Part shown: positions 44,916-57,425 of the stretch, one piece after another
Layout: each line of letters opens with the position of its first letter
Position numbering within the stretch: position 1 is the first letter of the stretch
Assembly: GCF_002288925.2 (NCBI RefSeq)
Contig: NW_022097996.1
Location: 5,096,409-5,160,408, forward strand
Length of the DNA: 64,000 nucleotides
Direction: 5' to 3'
Source of the DNA: Delphinapterus leucas
Lineage: Eukaryota > Chordata > Mammalia > Artiodactyla > Monodontidae
Program-made: the position numbers and the translations under genes
Notes under the pieces: generated by a model
What the model was told of the DNA's origin: nothing
Databases searched by the model: none
Seen by the model: the letters and a program-made list of their open reading frames with translations, nothing else

Positions 44916-45092
44916 AGGGGTTCTCAGTTCTGCTACAGATTAGGATAATGGTGGAGCCATTATAAAAGACTGCAGCCTGCCACCTCCCCCCACCCAATGC
45001 ACAGATTCAAGTTCAATTCATTGGGGTGATGTTGGAGCATAATCCCCTAGGTGATGACAGCGTACAGACAGGGTTGAGAAGAATCGCTTACT
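44916..45092. mobile_element. MER5-like hAT element
   Basis: It opens with caggggttctcag and closes with ggttgagaagaat, decayed hAT terminal inverted repeats around a body of about 150 bp with ggtgatgttggagcataatc. It is non-autonomous and codes for nothing. Confidence 0.65.
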
Positions 45093-45228
45093 GTACATAC
45101 AAATCACTTGGGGGTTTCATTAAAGCACAGATCCTGGGGTGAAGCCTGAGACTCGATATTTCTAATAAGCTCTCAGAAGACATGCACACTGCTGGTCCAC
45201 AGTCTACACTTTGAGTAGCAAGGATGTG
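45093..45228. mobile_element. Second MER5-like hAT fragment
   Basis: The order catacaaatcacttggg, ggggtgaagcctgagactc, tctaataagctctcag and cacactttgagtagcaagg matches MER5-type elements. It directly follows the previous element. Confidence 0.6.
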
Positions 45229-47784
45229 CAGTGTCTGGTTTTTGATTCTTAAGACTTTCTCTACTTGAGATTACCAAACTTTATTTTCTCCTGTAGTTTT
45301 TTCCTAATACTTTGTATAATTTTACAGTGATCATAAATCCATTTGGATTTTCATTTTTTAATAATATGATAGATCTAATTCTGTTTCTCTTTATCAGCAT
45401 CAAATTGGACCCACCCCATTTATTAGGTTGATATATTTCAATGTAACATATTTTTGTTTTTTTAAAGTCTTCAGAAGAGTCACAAGTTGATAGAAGTAGA
45501 ATTTTTGATTGTTTAAATAACAGAGCGCTTACATTTTTAAAATTTATTTTGTTTCAGAAAAGGAAATTATACCCTGAAATTAACTGAAGTTTTAAGATCA
45601 AGAAATTGTTCTTTCTGTCCCTGTGGTCTTTAAATTTCAAATGTGTTTATTTTCCCCACTTAAATATGATTTCAATGCCAAATTCAAAAAACTACAAGCA
45701 TAGAGGATGCGATCATTTATGTCTGATTTTCCATTTTTAATCAGTGTTTGGTGACACTATAGGATCCAGTGACATTCTCACTCAGTAGTGGTAATTCAGA
45801 GGTGGGAATATAGTACCAACAGGAACCAGCTTCTTGCTGAGCTCAGGGTATCAGGTCTTTCTTCCAACCCTTTATATGTACCATAATGCACAGAAAAGCC
45901 ACAGACTGAGGATTTTCAAATGACTATAGTAGGATGTTTACGATGCTGATATCCATTGATACAAGGTGCACAACAGAGTGGCTTTGTACCTAATATTTAA
46001 ATCAGAAATGAAAGGAGAAATTCAAATGTGTAAGAGTTTAAATAACCGAAGCTGCTAAGTCAGGTGTATAAATAAAAATGAAAACTGAACGAAGTCTTAT
46101 AACCTATGTTATCTCACCATGTGAATACTTTTTCTGAAGAAATAAATGATTATTGAATAAATGAGTTGTGCACCAGCATGAATTGTCCTAATTTAGCCTA
46201 GCTATTTTCCATCATGATATTCTAGTAGAAATAAATCTCCATTGAATAATCTAGCCCTTGGAAACTCAATAAATACATGCCTTTTTTTTTTTTTCAGTAA
46301 AGTCACAGCTCATTTAAAGAAATTGGTCACCAATGCCCAGTCACATCTTTCATGCATTTTTAACAAAATGTAATTTCTTGGGCTAGAGATTCAAACAATC
46401 TCCTTTTGTATCTGAAATTGTTTTATTCAGAATTTCTGTAGCTAAATAATTAAGTTCTATAGCCCAAGATTTTTGTTGTTAAAAGAACAATGACTTTGGA
46501 GTTGACGAAGCAAAGGTATTTTTTTCTGCTAAGTTAGAAATATTGTCCTTTAAATAGTCAAGAAAAAAAAAAGTTAATACTGAAGGTTTTCTATTATACA
46601 ACCTTTATTCCAGAAGATACTGCTGTTTCTATTACTAGGAATAATGAAGCCCATATTTCATAATCGTTTTATTTGTTTAATGACAACTATTGAATGGCAA
46701 AATAAGTTTGCCGGATCAAAATATATCCACCTTCTCTTAGGTCACGCGTGGGATGTAAATATTTCTAAATCTATCAGGCACCCCTTTCTGAAAAACATAG
46801 GTGTCCAGGTTAGTCTTTAGAGTCAATTTTATAAAGTTTAAAAAACAAAAAACCTCTATTGTTTTTCCCAGAGCGTTACCAATCACAGGAGTGGTAATGG
46901 AAATATCATTGTAACTTTTGGATGCCCTTACATCATTAAGCAACTTTCTTCCTTAAAGTTTTATTGTCTTTGGTTAGATTAAATACAGAACACAGGCAAA
47001 GTTTATGGGGCAGTGTGTTTTGGTGTGCCAAAACCACGTGTTGTTATCAGAGCAGTCCTCAAAGAGTAGACTGCCATCTTTGTAGTCAGCATGTGTTGTC
47101 CATCCTTTTATGTTGCTAACAGTTATTGGATGGTTGTGTATATATCAAGTTAAATCATATGAAATTGCTGATATTTGGCTTTTGACCTATAAAAATAGAA
47201 GTTTTATATGGATCAAACTAAAGTATCTGTTTTGGGTGTGAGTTAATAATGTGCTTCCAGGCACTGACCTGGGGCCATGGGAATATGTTTAGCTTCTTCA
47301 GATTGGATGGAGCAACCTTGAATTAGAGCTCCTGCTCTGTGGACCTCTGCAGTGAAAGGCAGTCTTGGGATCCCTCAACTATGTGAACTGTTTCCAGTGA
47401 GCTCAGTATCCTGTCTCTGCCCTGCCCTTGTTCCAGTGCCACTGCCCTCAACCAGCCCATTCCCAAGGTTCTCTCTTCCCAATTCTAATCTTCAACTCTC
47501 CATTCTGATTCAGCCTTCCATCATCCTAAACTGGAAATTATTTAAAATTAAGTTTACCTCATTGGCATATTTCTCATCAAGACACTGCATATATTTCCTC
47601 CAATTCTAATGAATTATTTTGGCAAATTGGTGTGGTAAGGGTGTGGATTAGGCTTACTTTTTTCTTTTCTAAGTGGGCGTTGGTTTCTTAAAACATCCTA
47701 TAGAGAACTAGAAATATTGGCAGTAGAAATCACAATACTTTTTTTGCATCTCAAATTAAAATCCTCTGAATTTAAAAGATTATT
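45229..47784. other. Unassigned AT-rich sequence
   Basis: No gene is recognised. T-runs occur at 46281-46294 and an A-run at 46562-46572. Open frames are all under 90 codons. Confidence 0.4.
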
Positions 47785-48450
47785 TTAATTGAAGTATAAC
47801 ATATACAGAAGAGTGGCCAAATTATAAGATTTCATCTCAATGAATTATCATGTAGTAACCAGCACCCAGGAAAAGAAATATTTTCATTTTTAACACCCTA
47901 TGCTAAATTCCCTGATATTAAGCTTATATTATGGGAATTATACTATGTATGCTCTTTTGTTACACCTTTCGCTAAGCATCGTAAGAATCATCCATGGTGT
48001 GAACACAGCTGTAATACCTTAATTCTCATTTCTCTAGAGGAATTCATTGTATGAATACTCCCCAGTTTGTCCAATTAGTTCTACTGTGGATAGAAATTTG
48101 GGTGGTTTCCAGTTCTTAGCTATGCTGACTACGACTACTGTGATCACCCTGTAATTTCTTTTGGTGTACAAGCACATGCATTTCTGGAATTGCAAAATTA
48201 TAGGATGTAGATGTGTCAAATTTAGTAGGCAATACTTGCCAAATAGTTGTTCCAAATGGTTGTAGCAACTGACACTCACACCAGCAATATTTGCTAATTC
48301 CATGTGCTGCAGACCCTCACCAGCACTCGGGATTGCTAGTCTGATTCCGTTTATATTTTATCGTACACCTGCAAAAACTAATTTTCATGATTTTTTTCCA
48401 GTGAATACTAATAAATTTGAATAGCTTTTTCATATTTTTTTCATCAGAAA
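47785..48450 (-). mobile_element. Old L1M 3' part, antisense
   Basis: The plus strand carries ttgaagtataacatatacag, ttcattgtatgaatactcc, ctcacaccagcaatatttg and ccctcaccagcactcgg, the reverse complement of an old L1. The 89-codon minus frame at 48034-48303 is a decayed ORF2 piece. Confidence 0.75.
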
Positions 48451-48639
48451 CAAACTCATAAGAGAATCTTTAAAAATCTGTAAACTTAAAAGATGCCTTT
48501 AAAAGTTGAAATATTATAGACCCACTAAACTTGTATTGTCCTAATATTCTAACTGTAGACGTCTAAGAAAGGTAATATAAAATCTCCTGGTACCTCTATA
48601 TCTGGAATCTTGCTGTTTGTGAACACTGTGAATTTTTAG

Positions 48640-48805
48640 CTCTTTACCACGTGCCGTGCTTCACTCTCACCACTTTACAGATATTAACTGATTTAATTCT
48701 CATGGCCCCCCTATGAGCCAAGTACTATTATTAGATCAATTCTACAGACCAAGAAACTGAGGCACAGGGAGATGAAGTAAGTTGCCAGGTTTACCATGCT
48801 GTAAA
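48640..48805 (+). mobile_element. MIR SINE
   Basis: ccgtgcttcactctcacc, ttaattctcatggccccc, aagtactattattagatc, aagaaactgaggcacaggga and gaagtaagttgccag give the MIR core in order. Confidence 0.85.
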
Positions 48806-49852
48806 GAATCCCTGGTTTTTATTAAAATAACAAATTATCCTAGAATAATAAATAATATGTATTTTTTAGAATAACAACTACAGAGAGAGCAAGTTTGAAA
48901 TGATTTTAGGAAGCACACGTTGAAGATTTATACCATACTTAACATTCCCTAGATGTAAAAATGATTTTTTTTCTGCGTTGCTATAACAAAATCCAACCCA
49001 AGTTGATTATGACTTTAGTGAAAGACTGTGAAATAAACAAATGTGTTTTACAAGAACTTTTAATTCTGAGACGGAGTAATTCCTTCTATATTAGTGGAAT
49101 GAGAATAGTGAACCTTTGAAATAAGGATAAAAATATGGAAAATGTTAATAATCTTGAGTTGCACATATTTTATGCTATAAATGACATTTCTGGCTGCTAA
49201 ATGTTAACTGTGTTATGCACAGTGTATGATGTGGATGAGTTAATGTTGCCAGGGAACTTTTAGTGTCTAGATTGCTTCGCTTTTGTGTATGTAAATTTGC
49301 AAACTCAACATTATGTTAGTATACCTTCTGGCACTTAATTATGTTTCATCTCATGATTTTAAATTTAAATGTGCTTTAATGTAGAAGATTTCCTTATTTT
49401 CATCTTCCATTCCATCCCTTGTTCCTGATAGTTACAATAATAATGTAGTGTAATAGGGCATTTCACCAATCCTCGCAGACTTGAGTGGAAAATATCCTTA
49501 GAACATCTTTAAACATTTTTATGAATGCGGTGTTATTCTCCTTGGTAGGAATTCTTCTTTTGTACAATGTATACTTCTGTTAATCGCCCTCTGGCAGAGG
49601 GGAAATCTGGATGCCATGACAAATTCACACTAAAGACAGAGAGGTCTTAGGTTAATGAGGAAAGGCTCTCTCCCCATGTGCCAGACACACACCTATCACC
49701 CCCAGACTAAGGTTGCCCAATATAACAAATAAATATACAAGATGCCCTGTTAAATCTGAATTTCAGATTAACAACACCTTTTTTTTATAAGTACATTCCA
49801 AATATTTCATGAAACATACTAAAAATCTATTTCTGTATCTGAAACTCAAATG
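48806..49852. other. Unassigned AT-rich sequence
   Basis: No gene or repeat is recognised. Confidence 0.4.
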
Positions 49853-49868
49853 TAACTGGCCATTCTGT

Positions 49869-50067
49869 TTTTCTTTTTGTTTTTGTTTTTGCGGTACGCG
49901 GGCCTCTCACTGTTGTGGCCCACAGGCTCCGGACGCACAGGCTCAGTGGCCATGGCTCATGGGCCCAGCCGCTGCACGGCACGTGGGATCTTCCTGGACC
50001 GGGGCATGAACCCGTGTCCCCTGCATCGGCAGGCGGACTCTCAACCACTGCGCCACCAGGGAAGCCC
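49869..50067 (-). mobile_element. CHR SINE, antisense, with internal deletion
   Basis: This is a short CHR SINE on the minus strand. Perfect 16-bp target duplications, taactggccattctgt, lie at 49853-49868 and 50068-50083. Relative to the other copies it lacks about 16 bases near its 3' part, where the plus strand joins gttgtggcc directly to cacaggctcc. The A and B boxes remain. Confidence 0.96.
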
Positions 50068-50083
50068 TAACTGGCCATTCTGT

Positions 50084-50654
50084 GTGTTTATCTGGCAGCT
50101 GTACACTCCACAAGAGCTCAGGGGAAGAGCATTGGCGCATCAAGTCAACTACTGCCACAACTTTCCTAAAATGTCATCTGTATTATACTCACAGCAATAA
50201 ATAAACACCATTTTTTGGGGGTTAGTAAAGCCTGCCAGGCCTGTAGGTGGGGGGACACCTTGCAGATAACTAGATATAAGAATGATTTAAGAAAAGAATC
50301 TGAGTAAAGGAACAACAAACCCTTACTGTACCGGGGAATGCACAGAAATTTATAAGCTCCGTGGAACGCCCTAGCACACTTCCAAAATACCAGGTCATTA
50401 GACAAGACTGTTAGGAAGTAAAATGGCAAAATATCTTTTTCTATTATAGAAATTTAATTCAGTCAATGACGAGCTATTGGGCAAACATTTCCCAAACTGT
50501 TCTACACATAGAACATAAATGTTCAGTACTATAGTAACAGATACTCCTTAAAAAAGTATTCAAACGTCAAAAAGAGCATGAAACCCTTTGATTACATTTT
50601 CCCTGCTGTAGCATCATCAGTGGGTGCCTAGCTAATGGTGATAAGCAAACGTTG
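50084..50654. other. Unassigned sequence
   Basis: An 87-codon minus frame at 50166-50429 has no known domain. No repeat is recognised. Confidence 0.4.
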
Positions 50655-50785
50655 CATAAGTTCAGTGGTTAAATAGTGTTAGACTTCAGGCAAGTGGTTT
50701 ATGCAGATGTGCCTCAGTTTCCTTATCTGTCACATGAAGACAGTTACAATAGTTTCCTCATAAGGTGAGACTAAATCTTCTAGAA
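50655..50785 (-). mobile_element. MIR SINE, antisense
   Basis: gtgcctcagtttccttatct and ctcataaggtgagactaaat on the plus strand are the reverse complement of the MIR core. Confidence 0.7.
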
Positions 50786-50789
50786 GAAA

Positions 50790-51880
50790 GCATGGAGGAC
50801 CTTGGGGTCAACAAATGTATCTTAGATGTGACATAGAAGAACTAACCAAGAGAGAAAAAATTCTAAGTTGGATTTCATCAAAATTAAAAATGCCTATTCA
50901 TCCAGAGGTACCATTAACAAAATGAATATGCACGGCACAGACTGGGGGAAAAATGTTTGCAGTATCTCTAACTAAAGACTGTTATCCTGAATATATAAAG
51001 AATTATGTTAACTCAATAATAAAAAAATAAAAGACTTGGACAGAATAGTCAGAATAATGGACTAAAGACTTGAGTAGAAACTTCACAAGGAAGATATACA
51101 AATAGTCCAAAAACAAGAGAAGTTGTGTAATACCACTAGTCATCTTCAAATTGCAAATGAAAACCATAAAGAGATACCACCACATACATACTAGAACAGC
51201 CAAAATTACAAAGACTTATAATGTAAATTGTTGACAATGATTTGAGGCAACTGGACATCTCACACATTACTGGTGAGAATATAAAATGGCATAACTACAT
51301 TGAAAAAAACAATCTAGCAGGTTTTTAAAAAAGTGCTAGGCATATATATACCTTATGACCCAGAAAATCCACCGCTATTTATCAAAATAAATAAAGATAG
51401 ATATCCACGAGGAAAAACAGAAAAACTTGCACTAGAATGTTCTTTAGCAGCTTTAATCATAAAAACCCTAAACTAGAAACAACCTAAGTGTTCATCAACA
51501 GAAGAATGGATAAAGAAATCATGGTATGCTTACATAATGCGATACTACTAGACCACGTGAAAGGACTGAAAAGACGTAACATGGATGGATCTTACAAACA
51601 CTATGCTAAGAAAAAACTCATTCACGTGGAGTTCTGTAACAGGCAAGAACCAAACTTTGATGAAAACCAAACAGTTGTTGCCTTTTTGTGGAGCAAGTGT
51701 GCAGAGTGACTCCAAAGGGCAAGAAAACAACTTTCTAGAGTAAAGAAAATCTTTTATATTTTGAAAGAGGTGTGGGTTAAAAGATGGTACTTATTTGTCA
51801 AAACTCATTAACTCTCTACACATATAATCAGGGATTTCACTCTATGCAAATTATACTTCATTATACAAATAAATGGAGAA
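50790..51880 (+). mobile_element. Old L1M 3' end
   Basis: Decayed ORF2 3' sequence appears in order: ttggatttcatcaaaattaa, tgaatatataaagaatta, caaatgaaaaccataaagag, cttatgacccagaaaatcc and ttcatcaacagaagaatgg. A 3' UTR follows. The 73-codon frame at 51488-51709 is a remnant of ORF2 and the 3' region. Confidence 0.8.
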
Positions 51881-53714
51881 GAGGTTGTAATGTCATGTCT
51901 CAATTGCCAAAAATAGAAATTGATTAAAACTATTATGCACGTTTGTGTTTCAGATAATACAATTTAGAGTTGGGGAGGGCTTTGGAAATGTTTCCAAATT
52001 CCACCCTTTTATTCCATTTCTCTGTTGAATGTTTTTGCCATGAAGAAATCTCAAATGGCTTGAGATTGTAGAGCTAAACAAATTACATAAAATTCCCTTA
52101 GATTATAATTACAGCTATGAAATGATGATGACAAATTTAAAGCAGTTTGAGGACACACATAATGATGAAAGTATACAATTCTGTGAAGGCCTTTTACTTT
52201 CATGTGGTCAACAGGGCTAAATTTTCAAACAGATGAATGGGCAGGTAAATTCTGTTGCTGTACCAAAATCCAACATTTTTCAGAAGTTATGGTGCTGAAA
52301 TATTGTCGTTCTTCTCATGAGGACATTGCAATCTGGATTATAATTTCTGTAATATTACCATTAGGTCTCCTAGTATATCTGTGAATATGAATAGTGTTCC
52401 TTTGAATCTTTGTAGTATATGGTTAAAAAATAGTCATAAGCTTTTTGCATCTTCTAGGAAGTTACAGGTGTTTACTCTCGTCATCGACTCTAGCAGTACC
52501 CATTCATTGAAAATGCTTTGAGATATCTTAACATTAGGATTTTTTAAAAAGTGGCTAAAAGTAATTGTTACAAGTGATCTAATTTTTAAAATTCTACCCA
52601 AGCTTAATCACGCTGAATTTTAATGAACATATAGTAATGGCGATGGTAGGAATTTCTTTCTTTCTTCACCCACACCTAAAATGGCCCCATGTAAGATGAT
52701 ATGTACTCGATGCCAGTTTATTATTCAAAAATATATTTTGCTTCATACAATAAATTTTGATATTCAAACATGGTAAAGTATATATTATGAATTCCATACT
52801 CATCCAGCACCAGTAAATCTATATTTTCCAACTTGCAATTAATATTCAACTTGCATCCTGGTATAGCGAAACTTTGTTTATTAGGATAAGGGATGCAGAA
52901 TTGCAGTCATCAGAATTTCAGATTCAGTTCAGTACGTCTGTGACATGCTTAAGAGATCATTCTGACACCAAAACTATTTAAAAGAACCAAAGTTATCATT
53001 GGTAACATTTGCAGGAGGCTGTGAGTTGGATAGGAGAGCCAGAGCAAATAAAATTTAAATCGACATTTAGCCACCCTGTGTAAATAGAATTCGCTCACAG
53101 AATCTCTCAGACATCCCTTGATAATTGAAGTCTGAGTTAATTTTTAATTGTTTTGGTTTTTTGTTTTGTTTTTTCCTCCATTAAAATTATTAGAGTAAAA
53201 TATGGCAATTTTCAGCTTTTTCTTTAAAACTTTTTAGAATATTTTTTGCCCATATAAATGGTTTTAACATGTTTTTGCAATGTTTCACACATTTTACTTG
53301 AATAAATGCATGACCATTTCTTGATACTTCATCAGTGGGAAGAACTTTCTATTGCTTTATATATTATAAAGCAAGAAGGGTTATAATTTAGACCACGAGG
53401 TGGGGAAAAAAATCTTGTTCAGAAGCTTGTCTGTTGATGTTTCAGGATAATAAAATTTGCCATTTCAGTATTTCAGATTTGAGTGTTTCCAAGTAGGTGA
53501 TGTAGACAAAACTTTACTAAATGCATATGTACTTAGCAAGATGTTTAATGGATAGGATTACACACATGATAGAATCAAATGATCATAAAATGACTAGTAA
53601 AAATAAAATAGGAAATTTAAAAATCCTTACAGATTTGAAGACCTTATGGAAAGAAATTTGCCAAGATATTTCACATGTAAATAGTTGAAATAAGCATCTA
53701 TATGGTGCCTCCCC
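51881..53714. other. Unassigned AT-rich sequence
   Basis: No gene or repeat is recognised. A T/G-rich run lies at about 53149-53176. Confidence 0.4.
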
Positions 53715-53935
53715 ACGCTAAGTCTTTACCTCTTTTTATTCTCACAACAATTTATGCAGTAAATACTTTTTATTACTTCATCAGGTGGTAATACTAGTAC
53801 TATCTTCATTTTACAGATGAGGTAAAACGTGTGACAGGTTCACAAAGGTAAGGAGTGGAAGAAGCCAGGTTTGAACCTAGGCAACCTGGTTCCTACGTCT
53901 GGGTTCCCAATTCCTACCCTCTGTTCTCTAACTGG
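53715..53935 (+). mobile_element. MIR SINE
   Basis: ttattctcacaacaattta, tcttcattttacagatgagg, gccaggtttgaacctaggca and the following region give a clear MIR core and tail. Confidence 0.85.
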
Positions 53936-53989
53936 ATTCACTGTTATCTCTCTATTAAGGCAGGCATGTTGAAGACTTCTACCACCATT

Positions 53990-54050
53990 GACTAATTTGC
54001 TCAACCAACATGTTTTATGCAACACCTACCATGTGTCAAGTGCTATTTCT
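53990..54050 (-). mobile_element. L2 3' tail, antisense
   Basis: aacacctaccatgtgtcaag on the plus strand is the reverse complement of the L2 3' end. It is short. Confidence 0.5.
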
Positions 54051-54217
54051 TCCGATCATTTAGCAATTATATAACTAAGTAATCATTCCAATTAGACACG
54101 CCCCTCTCATTCTTCTAGCCAGTTTGGGCCACCTCTCCAGGCAGCCTGACTGTAATGCTCGGTCAGAAAAAAATTCTTGAAAAAAAAGGCTATTACTAGT
54201 TTCTCCATCAACATGTT

Positions 54218-54405
54218 AGTTCATTGGTTCTCAAAGTGTGGCACATTTTAGAATCTGCTTGAAACCCTTTTAAAATTCCAATGTTCAGGCTGCACACCAT
54301 ACCAAACTGAATCAAAATCTCTTGGGGAGACTCCCAGGGAGCACTATGGTTATATAGCTCCCCAGGAAATTCAATGGAACGCAAACTTTGGGAGCCAGCG
54401 TGTTA
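54218..54405. mobile_element. MER5-like hAT element
   Basis: ttggttctcaaagtgtgg at the left and gcaaactttgggagcca at the right are decayed terminal repeats. The interior has aactgaatcaaaatctcttg and agctccccaggaaattcaat, typical of MER5-type elements. Confidence 0.7.
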
Positions 54406-54499
54406 AAGGATTTTTTTTTAATTAGCAAGCTCTCTAAAATAGCCCCAAGTGCCGCATTACCAACATCAATAGTAATGCAAAATATAAGTGTTAAATTAT

Positions 54500-54690
54500 C
54501 TGAATTGGTAAGATACCGTAACATTGAGGTCAAGCAAACTGTGATTCAGTTCTTCACTCGACTACTTCATAGCTTTGTGACTTTGGGAAAATCACTTTTA
54601 TGAACCTCAGTTTCCTTATCTGTGGAGGGAATAGGATAATTTTTACCTCTCTGAATCTTTGTAAGAATTAAATAGAAAAACTAACACGAA
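54500..54690 (-). mobile_element. MIR SINE, antisense
   Basis: tttgtgactttgggaaaatc, aacctcagtttccttatctg and gtaagaattaaat on the plus strand are the reverse complement of the MIR core. Confidence 0.8.
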
Positions 54691-56139
54691 GCCAAAATGT
54701 TCTGCCTTCCCAGGCATTCACCTAAAATGCACTCGCTGATGTTAATTACTGTGCTCAAGTACCCATTAGCTTGATCCCCTGACAAATACAACTGATCTGA
54801 GTTTTCCAGGTACCTTCTCACGCATGCCTGGTAGGAGTTCCCTCATGCATTTCCCTTCCGGCCCCTCCCCTTCCCTCTGAGTTTCCACCCCTGCTGCTAG
54901 TTACTGACACCATCATTCATTTGAAAAGTGCTTTCCTCTGCTGGCCATCACTGCCATCAGCCTCAATTTGGCCTCCAGCTCAAATGCGAGACAAGCTTTC
55001 CTTCGTAATTCTTAATAGCACCGTGGAGAACAGGCTACAACGGTCAACAAGAACTCCCGGAAGTTCCCCAAATGACAGACTGACTTACAACTGCTGTTAG
55101 ATGTTACAAAGGTCAGAGCTCACAGGTCCCTCTCGGCTCTGAGGTCGCTCACCAGGGCACCTTTCTCTCCAGCACCTCAACGCACAAGAGCCATCTCTCC
55201 CTGTGCCAGGAGGATGGATTGTTCAGTGCAGGCTATGGTGCTGTTTCCCCAAACTTCAGAGCACATTTGTCAAGGGGCTGGGCCCACTGGTCTCGAGCTG
55301 TCTCCACAGAACTTCCCTAACTTCTGTCCCTCCCTTATCCCAGTCTCTCCAGGACGGAAGGTACAAATCTTGCCGCTGGTCCACAAATGATGCTCGGTGA
55401 TTTGTCATCACCGTGCCTCCAACTCAATCCCATCCTCATTTCTCTTCCATTTCAGCTGCAAACATAGTTTGATTTGTTGCGACATTTGGAGGAGATCACA
55501 GAGTTTCCTACCACTACACTGTCTACGTAAAGTAGAAATGCAAAGGGAGAGAAGAAAAAAGAAAATTGGAACGAGAGCACATGAGGCTGATCCTACCCTT
55601 GTTTCCCTAATTGTTCATGAGGCTACAGTTGATACTTATAATTTCATTCTTCCACTCTCCATTTTGTATTCCCATTACCTATAGTGGGCACTTCATCTTT
55701 GTGGGATGACCCAAGCCTTTGTGTCTAAAGTATCTGAGCTCTCCATGACCTGAATTAGGTTACTCGTGTCTTGATACTTCAACTACCAGACACAACAGCT
55801 AGTACTAGGAGATACCTCAAAGGACTCGTAGGTTTCCAGACATACTCCTCCTTGCTTCATGTGTAGCAGAAACATATTTTCCCTTGGTAACCAGGATCAA
55901 TTACCCTAGGCAACATAGTAACCCTGTTATTGCCTACTGGGGCCATGATATAGGAGCCCCAAATAATCAACTGGTCATCTCAGAACTTCCAGTTCAATGG
56001 AACCGTTGTTATATCTCAGTATAAGCATTCTTCCATTATGTACTATGGTTCTTATCTAGAAAAGCCTCAAACCACGAGGACAGGAGGCTAAAATTTGTGA
56101 CTCGGTCATCTGGGTACTAGTAATGCAAACAGTTTCCTA
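54691..56139. other. Unassigned sequence
   Basis: No gene is recognised. Frames of 65 and 95 codons at 55203-55684 have no known domain. Confidence 0.4.
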
Positions 56140-56320
56140 GTCTTGCTATGTGTTGGGTACTCTCCAAAGTGATTTACATACGCTGATTTATTTAACCCAC
56201 AGGACTATTATCATCCCCTTTCAGGTTAGAAACTAAAGTAACATGCAGGGTCACACAGCTAGCTACTCGGTGGTCGATCTGTGATTCAAACTCAGACAAT
56301 TTCATAGCAGATTCCATTCA
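56140..56320 (+). mobile_element. MIR SINE
   Basis: gctatgtgttgggtactctc, ttatttaacccacaggact, gggtcacacagctagctac and gtgattcaaactcagaca give the MIR core in order. Confidence 0.85.
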
Positions 56321-57186
56321 AAAGCATGGAATTAACTACCAGACTATAGTAATTCTCAGTCACGGTGGGAAGTGTTAGTCCTACTTTCACCCCATGGCTC
56401 TTTGCCCCATGCACCCTCGTCATTAGAGAAGAGGCATCACGTGTGTTCATGGTTTCAGAGCATATCCTGTATGACAGCACCCCAGATTCCAAAGATGTTG
56501 TCCCCCAAATCATACCATGACTGTGTTTCTAACAGGCCGTTCCACATTCTATCAAGCCAGCCATTTCTAGGTAACTGGTTGGTTTCATATAAGCCCAATG
56601 AATCATGTGTTTAATAGCACTTTGCCTTACTTTGTATTTTCGGTGAAATAAAGTTCCTGTATTATGTGGCTATCATGGGCGTAAGTAAGATGCTGAAGGA
56701 GAGGTGAAGAAGCATGGTGGGCTGGAAGGCCAACCCACGCCCCAAATTAAGTGCCTATTCCAGTGAGGACAAATCACTGCTCCCTTTGTAATCCACCAAG
56801 TTGAATGGTACTGGCCTGCATCCATTAAGCCAGGAGCTTTTCCTCCCGTCAGAGGATGGAATTCTGTTGGGGTTTAGCCCAGGCTTCTGACTGTGCGGCT
56901 TAGGCACTCAACAGAAGCAATGACCAGACAACAGTAGCCAGCAATACACTAACGCACGGAAAAGGCAAGTCCCTACTCTTACGCCATTCCACCATGGTGG
57001 TCAACTTGTCGCTGTGCCATTGAGCAAGCATGGAGGTGGCTTGGGAAAGAGGTTGGCATCCACAAAGGGCATCCTTTGGTCCTCCCGATTATTAAAATCC
57101 TTTGTAAAAGGGAATCTTTTGCGAAGCACTCACCTGGCTGACAAATAACCTTATACTCTTGGCCTATTCTGAAAAGTCCTCTAAAT
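56321..57186. other. Unassigned sequence, possibly an old LTR-element relic
   Basis: No gene is recognised. The base composition and phrases around 56700-57080 recall internal parts of old LTR elements, but I cannot name a family or show a frame. Confidence 0.3.
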
Positions 57187-57417
57187 CAGTGGTTCCCAAC
57201 CCCCGAGCCACGGACCGGTATCAGTCTGCGGCCTATTAGGAACCGGGCCGCACAGTGGGAGGTGAGCAGTGGGCGATCCAGCAAAGCTTCATCTGCCGCT
57301 CCCCGTTGTTCCCCGTCGCTCACATTACCGCCTGAACCATCCCCCGCCCCCACCATCCGTGGAAAAATTGTCTTCCATGAAACCGGTCCCTGGTGCCAAA
57401 AAGGTTGGGGACCGCTG
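57187..57417. mobile_element. hAT-type MITE with inverted repeats
   Basis: The ends cagtggttcccaacc and ggttggggaccgctg are inverted repeats matching at 13 of 15 positions. Flanking 8-bp sequences ctctaaat (57179-57186) and ctcgaaaa (57418-57425) match at six of eight, the length expected for hAT target duplications. The body is GC-rich (about 231 bp) and codes for nothing; frames of 64-88 codons over it on both strands are artefacts. The family is probably one of the non-autonomous Charlie/Chap-like hATs. Confidence 0.85.
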
Positions 57418-57425
57418 CTCGAAAA

